In this document: positions 26,010-34,955 of the stretch, one piece after another | How positions within the stretch are numbered: position 1 is the stretch's first letter | How the letters are laid out: each line of letters starts with the position of its first letter | Assembly (NCBI RefSeq): GCF_030542105.1 | Contig: NZ_JAUOFB010000001.1 | Span: forward strand, 186,001 to 250,000 | Direction of reading: 5' to 3' | From: Hymenobacter sp. BT730 | GTDB taxonomy: Bacteria > Bacteroidota > Bacteroidia > Cytophagales > Hymenobacteraceae | DNA: 64,000 nucleotides | The notes under the pieces: model-generated | Databases searched by the model: none | The model's input: the letters and a program-made list of their open reading frames with translations, nothing else | Told to the model about the DNA's origin: nothing | Made by a program: the position numbers and the translations under genes

Positions 26010-26882
26010 TTACATCAACAGCTGCTCGGGTAAGCGCAACAGATAGTCGCCATAGCCGCTCTTGCGCAGTGGCTCAGCAATTTTCCGCAGTTGGGCGGCA
26101 TCAATGAAGCCCTGACGGTACGCCACTTCTTCAATGGAGCCTACTTTCAGGCCCTGCCGCTGTTCCAGCACGCGCACAAACTCGCCCGCCTGCATCAGGC
26201 TTTCAAACGTGCCGGTATCCAGCCAGGCAGTGCCCCGACCCAGAATACCTACTTTCAACTTACCCCGACGCAAATACTCCTGATTCACGTCAGTAATTTC
26301 GTATTCCCCCCGGGCGCTGGGCTTCAGGTCGCGGGCAATTTGCACTACCTCATTGTCGTAGAAATACAGACCGGGTACGGCGTAGTTGCTCTTGGGAATA
26401 GCCGGCTTTTCCTCAATGCTTAGGGCGTGGTTATTGGCATCGAATTCCACCACACCGTAGCGTTCCGGGTCGTGTACGTGGTAGGCATATACGACACCAC
26501 CGTCCGGATCATTATTGGATTTCAACAGCTCTTCCATGCCTTCGCCGTGGAAAATATTGTCGCCTAATACCAAGGCTACTTTGTCGTGGCCAATGAAGTC
26601 GGCACCCAGCACGAAAGCCTGCGCCAGACCATTAGGCACTTCCTGTACAACGTACTCAAAGCGGCAGCCCAGATTCACACCATCCCCTAGTAGCTTTTTA
26701 AATTGCTCCTGGTCGTGTGGGGTCGTGATAATGAGAATTTCGCGGATACCCGCCATCATCAGAATCGACAGCGGATAATAAATCATCGGCTTATCATACA
26801 CTGGCATCAGTTGCTTACTCACGGCCAGGGTGAGGGGGTGCAGCCGAGTACCGGAGCCACCGGCGAGGATAATTCCTTTCAT
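26010..26882 (-). CDS. rfbA: Glucose-1-phosphate thymidylyltransferase (RmlA/RfbA)
   Basis: This 290-residue nucleotidyltransferase makes dTDP-glucose from dTTP and glucose-1-phosphate. It shows the N-terminal signature [20 protein letters not shown] and [16 protein letters not shown], the [11 protein letters not shown] metal and base-binding motif, and VVEFD, IEEKP, AWLDTG segments; the length is standard. It is the last gene of the six-gene minus-strand nucleotide-sugar run and is followed by a terminator. The run holds rmlA and rmlB but no rmlC or rmlD, so the product used may be dTDP-4-keto-6-deoxyglucose rather than dTDP-rhamnose, unless those genes lie elsewhere. Confidence 0.96.
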   Translation of the reverse strand: MKGIILAGGSGTRLHPLTLAVSKQLMPVYDKPMIYYPLSILMMAGIREILIITTPHDQEQFKKLLGDGVNLGCRFEYVVQEVPNGLAQAFVLGADFIGHDKVALVLGDNIFHGEGMEELLKSNNDPDGGVVYAYHVHDPERYGVVEFDANNHALSIEEKPAIPKSNYAVPGLYFYDNEVVQIARDLKPSARGEYEITDVNQEYLRRGKLKVGILGRGTAWLDTGTFESLMQAGEFVRVLEQRQGLKVGSIEEVAYRQGFIDAAQLRKIAEPLRKSGYGDYLLRLPEQLLM

Positions 26883-26948
26883 GTTGGGGACTTAGGATCT
26901 TGAAATCACTCCTGTCAGCATAAGCTTGCGCAGGATGCAGGGAAGGTG

Positions 26949-27956
26949 TTAGTTACGCTCGGCAATAAATTCCTGATTGGCAGTAAACCAAGCCAGTGTC
27001 TTCTGCAGGCCTTCGCGAATGCGAATCTGCGGATCGTAGCCCAGCAGGTTTCGGGCTTTGCTGATATCGGCCAGAGAGTCCCGAATGTCGCCGGCCCGGT
27101 CGGGGCCGTACTCGGGGTTGATATCGGACCCGGCTTCTTCTTTCAGGATGTGGAATAAATCGTTAAGCGAGGTGCGGTCGGCTACGGCAATATTGTAGAC
27201 CTGGTTTACGGCTTCGGAGTTTTGTACCAGTGCCGCTTTGATATTAGCCTGCACGCAGTTTTCCACGAAGGTAAAGTCGCGGGTTTGGCCACCGTCGCCG
27301 TTCATGCGGGGTGATTTGCCCTCCAGTACGGCATCAATGAACAGCGGAATGACGGCTGCGTAGGCGCCATTGGGGTCCTGGCGGGGACCGAAGATATTAA
27401 AGTAGCGCAGGCCAATGATTTCCATGCCGTAGGTTTTACCAAATACATCGGCATACAGCTCGTTGGCATACTTGGTCACAGCATAGGGAGAGAGAGGCTT
27501 GCCAATACGGTCCTCCACTTTCGGCAATGCTTTATGGTCGCCGTAGGTAGAGCTGGAAGCAGCATAGACGAAGCGCTTCACACCAGCCTCTTTAGCCCCT
27601 ACCAGCATATTCACGAAGCCGCCCACATTCACATCGTTGCTGGTGATAGGGTCATTGATGGAGCGCGGCACGGAGCCCAGCGCTGCCTGGTGCAGCACTA
27701 TATCGATACCCTTGCAGGCATCCAGGCAGGTTTGCCGGTCCCGAATATCTCCTTCGATAACATGAAGCGCCGGATTGCCCTCAAACAGCTTCACATTCTT
27801 GCGGAAGCCGTTGGAGAAGTTATCCAGCACACGCACCTCTTTGGCACCGTACTTCAGCAGGTATTCTACCAGATTGGAGCCAATAAATCCGGCTCCGCCG
27901 GTAACGAGGAAGCTCAGTTGATGGAGCGGCTGGTCGTGAAAAGGAGTTTCGTACAT
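26949..27956 (-). CDS. UDP-N-acetylglucosamine (uronate) 4-epimerase, TviC/WbpP-like
   Basis: This 335-residue extended short-chain dehydrogenase has the NAD-binding FLVTGGAGFIGSNLVEYLLK and the catalytic Ser/Tyr-Lys set (ASSSTYGD, YAVTKYANELYA). LHQAALGSVPRSINDP and LRYFNIFGPRQDPNGAYAAV are typical of the WbpP/TviC group. Those enzymes interconvert UDP-GlcNAc and UDP-GalNAc, or their uronates. With the TviB/WbpO-like dehydrogenase three genes upstream, it would allow UDP-GalNAcA synthesis; this is inference from pathway logic. It lies 29 bases after the rmlB start region and is co-directional. Confidence 0.88.
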   Translation of the reverse strand: MYETPFHDQPLHQLSFLVTGGAGFIGSNLVEYLLKYGAKEVRVLDNFSNGFRKNVKLFEGNPALHVIEGDIRDRQTCLDACKGIDIVLHQAALGSVPRSINDPITSNDVNVGGFVNMLVGAKEAGVKRFVYAASSSTYGDHKALPKVEDRIGKPLSPYAVTKYANELYADVFGKTYGMEIIGLRYFNIFGPRQDPNGAYAAVIPLFIDAVLEGKSPRMNGDGGQTRDFTFVENCVQANIKAALVQNSEAVNQVYNIAVADRTSLNDLFHILKEEAGSDINPEYGPDRAGDIRDSLADISKARNLLGYDPQIRIREGLQKTLAWFTANQEFIAERN

Positions 27957-27985
27957 CTTAAATTAATACTGCAATACGCGGCGTA

Positions 27986-29041
27986 TTAGCGCGCCGCGTA
28001 TTGCTGTTGGTAGTAGCGCTGATAAGAGCCGCTGGTAACGTGGTCAAGCCACTCCTGGTTCTCCAGGTACCAGTCTACAGTTTGGGAAAGCCCCTGCTCA
28101 AAGGTAACGGACGGCTTCCAGCCCAATTCGTTCATGATTTTGCTGGAGTCGATGGCATAGCGAAGGTCATGGCCAGCACGGTCGGTTACGAAAGTAATGA
28201 GCTTGCGTGATGTGCCTTTTTCCTGCCCCGTTTTCTCATCCAGAGTATCACACAACAGGTTAATGAGGTCAAGATTCTTCCACTCGTTTACCCCCCCAAT
28301 GTTATAGGTTTCGCCTACTTTGCCCTTGTGGAATACGGCATCAATGGCTGTGGCGTGGTCCTTTACAAACAGCCAGTCGCGCACGTTCTCGCCTTTGCCG
28401 TACACCGGCACCGGCTGGTTGGTACGGATGCGGTGGATGGCCAGCGGAATCAGCTTTTCCGGGAAATGATTAGGCCCGTAGTTGTTGGAGCAGTTGCTCA
28501 ACTTTACCGGCATATGGTAGGTGTGGTACCAGGCCCGCACAAAATGGTCGGAAGCAGCCTTGGAAGCGGAATAAGGAGAACGGGGGTCGTAGGCCGTTTC
28601 TTCGGTGAACATCTCCGGCCCCATTTCAAGGGAGCCGTATACTTCATCAGTACTTACGTGGTAGAAGGTCTTGCCCTCATAGCCCATGGGCTTCCACAGG
28701 TTTTTGGCGGCATTCAGTAGATGCACAGTGCCCAACACGTTGGTCTTGACAAAAGCCAGCGGGTCGGTAATGCTGCGGTCTACGTGGCTCTCGGCGGCCA
28801 GGTGAATAACCGCATCGGGTTCTTCAGTAGCGAAAAGCTGGTCTACAAAAGCCTGGTCGGTAATGTCGCCTTTAACCAGGCGGTAGTTGGGTGCATTTTC
28901 AATATCGCGCAGGTTTTCCAAGTTGCCCGCGTAGGTCAGCGCATCCAGGTTCAGAATTTGATACTCCGGATACTTAGTTACGAACAGGCGCACGACGTGC
29001 GACCCAATGAAGCCGGCCCCGCCGGTGATGACAATTTTCAT
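27986..29041 (-). CDS. rfbB: dTDP-glucose 4,6-dehydratase (RmlB)
   Basis: This 351-residue short-chain dehydrogenase-type enzyme turns dTDP-glucose into dTDP-4-keto-6-deoxyglucose with tightly bound NAD. Seen are the nucleotide-binding KIVITGGAGFIGSHVVRLFV, HLAAESHVDRSITDP, the FYHVSTDEVYGSL motif with Thr-Asp-Glu, and the catalytic YSASKAASDHFVRAW. NNYGPNHFPEKLIPL binds dTDP. All family signatures are intact. It is separated from rmlA by the epimerase gene and from galE by 83 bases containing repeated GTTAGCT/AGCTAAC words. Confidence 0.97.
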   Translation of the reverse strand: MKIVITGGAGFIGSHVVRLFVTKYPEYQILNLDALTYAGNLENLRDIENAPNYRLVKGDITDQAFVDQLFATEEPDAVIHLAAESHVDRSITDPLAFVKTNVLGTVHLLNAAKNLWKPMGYEGKTFYHVSTDEVYGSLEMGPEMFTEETAYDPRSPYSASKAASDHFVRAWYHTYHMPVKLSNCSNNYGPNHFPEKLIPLAIHRIRTNQPVPVYGKGENVRDWLFVKDHATAIDAVFHKGKVGETYNIGGVNEWKNLDLINLLCDTLDEKTGQEKGTSRKLITFVTDRAGHDLRYAIDSSKIMNELGWKPSVTFEQGLSQTVDWYLENQEWLDHVTSGSYQRYYQQQYAAR

Positions 29042-29124
29042 CGTTTTTAAGCTATTGGCTGGTAGTAGTTAGCTATCTGCCTTTTTTAACTGATTAATGC
29101 GGTAAAATGACCAGCTAACCGCTA

Positions 29125-30156
29125 TTAGCTAACAGCAGCCAAGGACTGCTGCCATTTCCAGGAACTTGCCAGGGCCTCTTCTAAGGTTGCAGTAGTACGG
29201 AAGCCCAACTCCTGCGTGGCTTTAGTGACATCGGCATAAATGGCGGGCACATCACCGGGGCGGGGCGGACCAATGACATAGTTCAGCTTCTGCCCTGTGG
29301 CGCGCTCAAACGCATGCACCACTTCCAGTACAGTGTTGCCCCGGCCAGTACCGATGTTAAAGGTTTCTACCACCTCGCCTTTTCCATCCAGCAGCCGCTG
29401 CACGGCCACCACATGTGCTTTGGCTAGGTCTACCACATGCACATAGTCCCGGATGTTGGTGCCATCTGGGGTAGCATATGTATCGCCATATATAGTGAGC
29501 TTTTCCCGAATGCCGGCAGCCGTTTGCGTTACATACGGAATCAGGTTTTGCGGTACGCCCAAGGGCAGCTCTCCAATTTTAGCAGAAGCATGAGCCCCAA
29601 TCGGATTGAAGTAACGCAAGAGAATGGTTTTTAGCCGATTGCTTGGCGCCGCTGCCACGTCGCGCAGGATATCTTCGCACATCTGCTTGGTGGCACCATA
29701 GGGCGAATTCGCTTTTTTGGTGGGCGTTAGCTCCGTTACGGGTAGCTTATCCGGAACGCCATACACAGTGCAGGAAGACGAAAACACCAGCGCTTCCACC
29801 CCAAACTCGCGCATTACCTGCAACAGGGTCAGCAGGGAGCCTATGTTATTCTGGTAGTATTCCAGAGGCTTCTCTATTGACTCTCCTACTGCTTTATATG
29901 CAGCAAAGTGAATGGCGCCGCGCAGGTTTCCTTCTTCCGCAAATACGGCCCGCATAGCCTCGGCATCATTGCAGTCAACGCGGTGAAATGGCACACGCAC
30001 GCCCAGAATTTGCTCCAGGCCGGTGAGTACCGATTCGCGTGAGTTGCTGAAGTCATCTATGATAACCGGCATAAATCCAGCCTCATAGAGCTCTACCACC
30101 GCATGAGAACCAATATAGCCTGCGCCTCCGGTAACGAGAATTTTCGTCCTTTCCAT
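29125..30156 (-). CDS. galE: UDP-glucose 4-epimerase (GalE)
   Basis: This 343-residue NAD-dependent epimerase interconverts UDP-glucose and UDP-galactose. It has the Rossmann motif VTGGAGYIGSHAVVELYEAG, DDFSNSRES, HFAAYKAVGES and catalytic SSSCTVYG with YGATKQMCED. NIGTGRGNTVLEVV and IGPPRPGDVPAIYAD are typical of the C-terminal substrate domain. Length and motifs agree with true GalE rather than a general sugar epimerase. It sits within the nucleotide-sugar run between the dehydrogenase and rmlB, and could provide galactose donors for the same surface polysaccharide. Confidence 0.95.
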   Translation of the reverse strand: MERTKILVTGGAGYIGSHAVVELYEAGFMPVIIDDFSNSRESVLTGLEQILGVRVPFHRVDCNDAEAMRAVFAEEGNLRGAIHFAAYKAVGESIEKPLEYYQNNIGSLLTLLQVMREFGVEALVFSSSCTVYGVPDKLPVTELTPTKKANSPYGATKQMCEDILRDVAAAPSNRLKTILLRYFNPIGAHASAKIGELPLGVPQNLIPYVTQTAAGIREKLTIYGDTYATPDGTNIRDYVHVVDLAKAHVVAVQRLLDGKGEVVETFNIGTGRGNTVLEVVHAFERATGQKLNYVIGPPRPGDVPAIYADVTKATQELGFRTTATLEEALASSWKWQQSLAAVS

Positions 30157-30233
30157 ATAGTTTTAGCGTTCAACCAACCGAAACCGGCTCACCGTTATTT
30201 CCGCATAAAGCCGACAAGCAACGGAAAATCGAA

Positions 30234-31529
30234 TTATAAGCTCCAGTACTGAAGCTCCTGCATCTGGCCACGGTACAGGCCTTTGATATCAACTAATACA
30301 GCGTTTTCTCTCGTAATGGATTGGAAGTACGCTTCGTCCAGATCTGTGTAAGGAGAATGGCTAACTGCTACAATTACGGCATCATAATCCTTGCTAATGG
30401 AAGCCGGATCAGTCAGGCGGAAGCCGTACTCATGGTGTAGCTCGTCCGAATCGGCGTGAGGATCCACGATGTCTACGTTAACGGAGAAGTTTTTCAGCTC
30501 CTGAATCACGTCAGCTACTTTGGAATTGCGGATATCTTCCACGTTTTCCTTGAACGTAGCACCCATCACCAGCACTTTGCTCTTGGCTACGTCTTTCCCC
30601 TTTTTTATCATCATCTGCACGGTTTTACGTGCGATGTAGGCGCCCATATTATCGTTGGTAGTGCGGCCTGAGAGAATGACCTTGGCATCGTAGCCTAGCT
30701 CTTTGGCCTTGTAAGTCAGATAATAAGGGTCTACGCCAATGCAGTGGCCGCCAACCAGACCGGGCGAGAATTTCAGGAAGTTCCATTTGGTGCCGGCAGC
30801 TTCCAGCACCTCATATGTGTTGATGCTCATGCGGTCAAAAATCATCGACAGCTCGTTCATCAACGCAATGTTCACGTCGCGCTGGGTGTTCTCGATGATT
30901 TTGGCGGCTTCAGCCACCTTAATGCTGCTGGCGCGGTGTACACCAGCTGTAATCACCAACTCGTACACTTTGGCAATCAGGTCCAGCGACTCAGCATCGC
31001 AGCCGGATACCACTTTCACGATGCGGGCCAGGGTATGCTCCTTGTCGCCGGGGTTGATGCGCTCCGGCGAGTAGCCTACTTTAAAGTCTTCGGGGAATTT
31101 CAGGCCCGAGAGCTTTTCCATTACCGGGATGCAGTCGTCCTCGGTGCAGCCGGGATATACTGTGGACTCAAACACAACATAGTCGCCTTTCTTCAGCACT
31201 TTACCTACCGTGGCAGAGGCTGCCAGCAGGGGCCGCAGATCGGGCATGGCGTGCTCATCGATAGGCGTAGGTACGGCGACAATAAAGAAGCGGGCTTCGC
31301 GCAGCACGTCCAGCGAATCCGTGAACGTAATATCACAGCCTTCAAAATCTTTGGCTTCCAGCTCACCGCTGGGGTCAATGTTATTGCGCATCAGTTCTAC
31401 ACGCTGCGCATTGATATCGAAACCGATAACGCTGATTTTGCGGGCAAACTCAAGGGCAATCGGAAGGCCAACATATCCAAGGCCAATGACGGCCAGCTTG
31501 GCCTGTTTCTGTAGCAGTTGCTCGTACAC
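30234..31529 (-). CDS. UDP-N-acetylglucosamine 6-dehydrogenase, TviB/WbpO-like
   Basis: This 431-residue UDP-sugar dehydrogenase has VIGLGYVGLPIALEFAR (NAD site), VAVPTPID, and the central KVAEAAKIIENTQRDVNIAL with the catalytic Lys region. The active Cys lies in GLVGGHCIGVDPYYLTYKA. A C-terminal UDP-binding domain follows (VLVMGATFKENVEDIRNSKV). The ASSIKVAEAAK and KWNFLKFSPGLVGGHCIG forms are those of the TviB/VipA/WbpO branch, which oxidise UDP-GlcNAc or UDP-GalNAc to the uronic acid in two steps. It starts four bases downstream of the WbpD-like gene and is certainly in the same operon. Which hexosamine it prefers cannot be read directly. Confidence 0.92.
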   Translation of the reverse strand: MYEQLLQKQAKLAVIGLGYVGLPIALEFARKISVIGFDINAQRVELMRNNIDPSGELEAKDFEGCDITFTDSLDVLREARFFIVAVPTPIDEHAMPDLRPLLAASATVGKVLKKGDYVVFESTVYPGCTEDDCIPVMEKLSGLKFPEDFKVGYSPERINPGDKEHTLARIVKVVSGCDAESLDLIAKVYELVITAGVHRASSIKVAEAAKIIENTQRDVNIALMNELSMIFDRMSINTYEVLEAAGTKWNFLKFSPGLVGGHCIGVDPYYLTYKAKELGYDAKVILSGRTTNDNMGAYIARKTVQMMIKKGKDVAKSKVLVMGATFKENVEDIRNSKVADVIQELKNFSVNVDIVDPHADSDELHHEYGFRLTDPASISKDYDAVIVAVSHSPYTDLDEAYFQSITRENAVLVDIKGLYRGQMQELQYWSL

Positions 31530-31533
31530 GATA

Positions 31534-32133
31534 TTATGGATTGGTGCGGGTTCTAAGAGGAAAAACCTGATTATTCTGTAATTGATACTGTTCGTTGCTT
31601 TCCGGGCAAACGGCTACACCTTCCGCATTAAAATACAGCCGGTGCCCTTGCATGCTCATCCAACCATGCTGACGGGCCGGGTTGCCGTATACCAAGGCAT
31701 AAGCCGGTACATCACGCGTAATTACGGACCCGGCTCCTACAAAGGCATATTCCCCCAGGCGCACACCACATACTATGGTGCTGTTGGCGCCTACACTCAC
31801 GCCCCGTTCCAGCACAGTAGGCTGGTACTGGTCGCGGCGCGGCACTGCACTACGGGGATTCCGCACATTTGTGAAAACGACCGATGGGCCCAGAAAGACA
31901 TCATCGGCGCAGGTTACGCCAGAGTACAGGGAAACGTTGTTCTGAACTTTCACATTCTGCCCCAGCACAACCCCAGGCGCAATCATTACATTTTGCCCAA
32001 TGCTACAGCCGGCTCCCAACTGACAGTCAGTCATTAAATGAGAGAAATGCCAGATGCGGCAGCCTTTGCCAATGCGGCAGCCTTCATCCAGAACGGCAGT
32101 CGGGTGAGCAAAGTACAAGACAGCGTCGGGCAT
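31534..32133 (-). CDS. Left-handed β-helix N-acetyltransferase, WbpD/WlbB-like
   Basis: This 199-residue protein is built from hexapeptide repeats (VLDEGCRIGKGCRIWHFSHL, CSIGQNVMIAPGVVLGQNVK, VSVGANSTIVCGVRLGEYAF). The VVFTNVRNPRSAVPRRDQY insertion is characteristic of WbpD/WlbB. Those enzymes N-acetylate UDP-2-acetamido-3-amino-2,3-dideoxy-glucuronate with acetyl-CoA. Partner genes for that route (wbpB oxidoreductase and wbpE aminotransferase) are not in the window, so the pathway is incomplete here. It is the first gene of the minus-strand nucleotide-sugar run and is preceded by a good promoter box. Confidence 0.88.
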   Translation of the reverse strand: MPDAVLYFAHPTAVLDEGCRIGKGCRIWHFSHLMTDCQLGAGCSIGQNVMIAPGVVLGQNVKVQNNVSLYSGVTCADDVFLGPSVVFTNVRNPRSAVPRRDQYQPTVLERGVSVGANSTIVCGVRLGEYAFVGAGSVITRDVPAYALVYGNPARQHGWMSMQGHRLYFNAEGVAVCPESNEQYQLQNNQVFPLRTRTNP

Positions 32134-32171
32134 TCCGGCAGCGGGTAGTTCAAACAGCAGATCAGAGCCGG

Positions 32172-32179
32172 CAAAGGTA
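32172..32179 (-). promoter_or_regulatory. Candidate -7 element of the nucleotide-sugar operon
   Basis: TACCTTTG on the minus strand matches TAnnTTTG exactly and lies about 40 bases upstream of the first gene of the run. A clear TTG -33 element at the usual distance is not obvious. Confidence 0.45.
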
Positions 32180-32231
32180 GGGCTTTTATCAGTTTCTTGA
32201 ATTGAGAGGTGAGCGTTACCGCCTTATGGAA

Positions 32232-33104
32232 TTATTCTCGGCGGCCGGGCCAGGTGGCGCGTACCATCCGGTCCTTCCCAAATATGTCGGCTACGGCGGC
32301 TACGGCTTCATATCCCAGGTCCGCTAACAAGCTGCTTAGTGCTGAAGCGTACTGCTCGTTAATTTCAAAATACAACGCCCCACCGGTTTGTAGCATCTCT
32401 CTTCCTACCTCTGCAATGCGCCGATAGAAGAGCAGCGGATCATGGTCTGGGACGAATAAGGCAGTGGCGGGCTCATAGTCCAGCACATTGCGCCGCATCA
32501 GGGGCCGCTCATTTTCCAGTACGTAGGGTGGATTGCTCACCAGCACCTGCAGGGAGTGTGGGGCAATGCCTGATGGCAGGGCCTGGAGAATATCTACCTG
32601 CTGAAACTCTATGGGGCAGCTATACTTGTCTGCATTACGCCGAGCCACTGCCAGGGCACTTGCCGAAATATCAACCGCTATTGCGCGCTGGGGATGTAGC
32701 GCCCGGCACAAGGCCAGCACAATACACCCACTGCCCGTGCCAATATCCAGCAGCACTAAGCCAGTATGCCGCGCCGGCTGCTCCTGCACAATCAGCTGGA
32801 CGAGTTCTTCGGTTTCCGGGCGAGGAATGAGCGTGGCGGGTGTTACTTCCAGTTCCATATCCATAAAGTGCGCAATGCCCAGCACGTACTGAACCGGCTC
32901 GTGTTGCAGCAACCGGTGCTGAATGGCCAATATCTGCTGCTCTATTTCAGGCAGCACTTCCTCCGAGGCTTTCATTCGTCGCTGCAATGGCGAAAGGCCT
33001 AGCATCTGCTCCAGCACCAGACTAGCTATAGCCGCCGCTTCCGTTTCCGGGTAGAGCCCCTGCAGGCTGGCGGCAAGTGATACGGTCAGTTCGCGTATAG
33101 TCAT
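32232..33104 (-). CDS. prmC: Peptide chain release factor N5-glutamine methyltransferase (PrmC)
   Basis: This protein of about 290 residues methylates the Gln of the GGQ motif in release factors. The N-terminal helical domain (about 1-85) includes the typical HEPVQYVLGIAHF motif. The SAM-binding core has LLDIGTGSGCIVLALC, followed by the diagnostic VSNPPYV tetrad that positions the substrate Gln. ATG at 33104 is chosen; an extension to 33176 would run into the divergent ribD promoter region. It is separated from the nucleotide-sugar operon by a 98-base gap with that operon's promoter, so it is not part of it. Confidence 0.95.
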   Translation of the reverse strand: MTIRELTVSLAASLQGLYPETEAAAIASLVLEQMLGLSPLQRRMKASEEVLPEIEQQILAIQHRLLQHEPVQYVLGIAHFMDMELEVTPATLIPRPETEELVQLIVQEQPARHTGLVLLDIGTGSGCIVLALCRALHPQRAIAVDISASALAVARRNADKYSCPIEFQQVDILQALPSGIAPHSLQVLVSNPPYVLENERPLMRRNVLDYEPATALFVPDHDPLLFYRRIAEVGREMLQTGGALYFEINEQYASALSSLLADLGYEAVAAVADIFGKDRMVRATWPGRRE

Positions 33105-33201
33105 AGTGTGGGGAGCATAGGCCAAGAAAGGATGGCACGGAGCCGGGCCTCGGTGGGGTTTCGTACCTTCGGCCACACAAAGCTACGCTCCCATCCCGGC
33201 T

Positions 33202-34245
33202 ATGACTGCTGTTGACGACCTCATGATGCGCCGCGCCCTTGACCTAGCGCGGCTTGGCACCGGCTATACCCGTCCTAATCCCTTGGTTGGCTGCGTCATT
33301 ACGCATCAGGGACGTATTATTGGGGAAGGCTGGCACCGACAATACGGGGGCCCGCACGCCGAGGTCAATGCCCTTGAATCGGTATCAGAGCCAGCTTTGC
33401 TGCCGCATAGCCGTGTGTATGTCACTCTGGAGCCCTGCTCCCACCACGGCAAAACGCCGCCCTGTGCCGATTTGCTCATTGCGAAAGGAATTCCTGAAGT
33501 TGTGGTCTGCAACCTCGACCCAAACCCATTGGTAGCGGGCAGCGGTTTGGCTAAGCTACGCGCTGCTGGCGTACAGGTAGAAACCGGGGTGCTGGAAGCG
33601 GAAGGGCGCTGGCTGAACCGGCGCTTTTTCACCTTTCAGGAGCAAAAGCGGCCGTACATTGTTTTAAAATGGGCTGAAACTGCCGATGGCTTCCTTTCCG
33701 GACGGTTTTACCAACCCGTGCAAATCAGCGGTAATCTGGCCCGTATGGCGGTGCATCAGTGGCGCGGCGAGGAGCACGCCATTCTGGTAGGCACGCGCAC
33801 GGCCCTGCACGACAATCCGCAGCTAAACGTGCGCGAATGGCCGGGCCCCGCCCCTATTCGCATTGTTATCGATAAAAACCTGAGCCTGCCGCCCACCCAT
33901 CATCTCTTCGATGGCAGCCAGCCGACACTGGTGTACACCTATCGGCAGCGCGCTACTACAGGTAATCTGGGCTATGTAAAGCTGTCGGAGGCTGATGACT
34001 TGTTTCCTCAGATCATGGACAACCTCTACCGGCGTAACGTACAGTCCGTGCTGGTGGAGGGTGGGCCTACGGTACTCAATACGCTACTGGCAGATGGGCT
34101 TTGGGATGAAATAAGGGTATTACGTAGTGTAAACCACCTAGGCGCTGGGGTGGCAGCGCCCCGCCTGGGCCTGATGGGGCTACACGAGCAGTTTCCCCTT
34201 GGTTCTGACCAGGTGTACGTATATCTGAAAAACGACGGCTACTGA
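33202..34245 (+). CDS. ribD: Bifunctional riboflavin biosynthesis deaminase/reductase (RibD)
   Basis: This 347-residue enzyme performs the second and third steps of riboflavin synthesis from GTP. The N-terminal deaminase domain has PNPLVGCVIT, GGPHAEVNAL with the zinc His-Ala-Glu, and LEPCSHHGKTPPCADL with the other zinc Cys. The C-terminal reductase domain (about 150-347) shows KWAETADGFLSG, VGTRTALHDNPQLNVREW and VLVEGGPTVLNTLL. Length and motif order are standard. It is divergent from prmC. TACCTTCG (33160s), one base off the -7 consensus, lies upstream. No FMN riboswitch was seen. Confidence 0.96.
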   Translation: MTAVDDLMMRRALDLARLGTGYTRPNPLVGCVITHQGRIIGEGWHRQYGGPHAEVNALESVSEPALLPHSRVYVTLEPCSHHGKTPPCADLLIAKGIPEVVVCNLDPNPLVAGSGLAKLRAAGVQVETGVLEAEGRWLNRRFFTFQEQKRPYIVLKWAETADGFLSGRFYQPVQISGNLARMAVHQWRGEEHAILVGTRTALHDNPQLNVREWPGPAPIRIVIDKNLSLPPTHHLFDGSQPTLVYTYRQRATTGNLGYVKLSEADDLFPQIMDNLYRRNVQSVLVEGGPTVLNTLLADGLWDEIRVLRSVNHLGAGVAAPRLGLMGLHEQFPLGSDQVYVYLKNDGY

Positions 34246-34274
34246 TGGGCGCATAGGCCCTGGGCCGCCCACGT

Positions 34275-34282
34275 TACTTTTG
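34275..34282 (+). promoter_or_regulatory. Candidate -7 element upstream of the methionine sulfoxide reductase
   Basis: TACTTTTG matches TAnnTTTG exactly and lies about 74 bases before the chosen ATG at 34356. Its presence inside the longer open frame (from 34284) supports the downstream start. Confidence 0.4.
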
Positions 34283-34355
34283 TGTGCCCACCCCTATTCC
34301 CGAACCTCGACCTGCTTTTCCCTGTTACGCGTCTTTCTTATCGTACTCCTTACCC

Positions 34356-34838
34356 ATGGCTGAAGAACTTCTGCTTGATACCACGCTCAGCAAAGCCGAG
34401 CAATACCGCCAGCTCCTTCCGCAAATTGAAGCCCTGACTACCGGCGAGCCGGACCTGGTTGCCAACCTGGCCAATACCGTGGCTGCCCTGCGGCAGGCTT
34501 TTGGATTTTTCTGGGTGGGTTTTTATCTGGTGAAAGAGGATGCGCTGGTTCTCGGACCATTTCAGGGGCCCATTGCCTGCACCCGCATCCGACGCGGCAA
34601 GGGCGTATGCGGTGCCAGCTGGGACCAGGCCAAAACCATCTTAGTACCCGATGTGGAGCAGTTTCCCGGCCACATTGCCTGCAGCTCCGATTCCAAATCA
34701 GAGATTGTGGTACCCGTGCTGAAAGATGGTCAAGTGGTAGCGGTACTGGATGTAGACAGTGACCAGCTCGCCGATTTTGATGCTGATGACCAGCACGCGC
34801 TGGAACACCTGATGCTGACGGCGGCCCGCTGGTTTTAG
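34356..34838 (+). CDS. Free methionine-(R)-sulfoxide reductase (GAF domain, fRMsr)
   Basis: This GAF-domain enzyme of about 160 residues reduces free L-methionine-(R)-sulfoxide in the cytoplasm. The family's three redox Cys are present, in IACTRIRRGKG, GVCGASWDQ and GHIACSSDS. SKSEIVVPVLKDGQVVAVLD follows, with the conserved SEIVVP and DVDS segments. The frame opens at 34284, but ATG at 34356 starts the usual short N-terminus before the GAF core and is preceded by a promoter-like box. The next gene begins 117 bases later on the same strand. Confidence 0.9.
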   Translation: MAEELLLDTTLSKAEQYRQLLPQIEALTTGEPDLVANLANTVAALRQAFGFFWVGFYLVKEDALVLGPFQGPIACTRIRRGKGVCGASWDQAKTILVPDVEQFPGHIACSSDSKSEIVVPVLKDGQVVAVLDVDSDQLADFDADDQHALEHLMLTAARWF

Positions 34839-34955
34839 CAAACGAATTTAGGCTAAAGCCCGTTGTTTTTTCAGGTTTCCAGACCTTTGAAACAGACCGC
34901 CGGATTATCTGGTAAATTCAGTCTGTTTTTCACCCGGTATCCCTCTCTCCCACCC

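Noticed and set aside
26010-29041. Complete dTDP-rhamnose operon
   Set aside because: Only rmlA and rmlB are present; no rmlC or rmlD frame is found, and an unrelated epimerase separates them.
33104-33202. FMN riboswitch before ribD
   Set aside because: The gap is under 100 bases and lacks the conserved riboswitch core elements I would expect.
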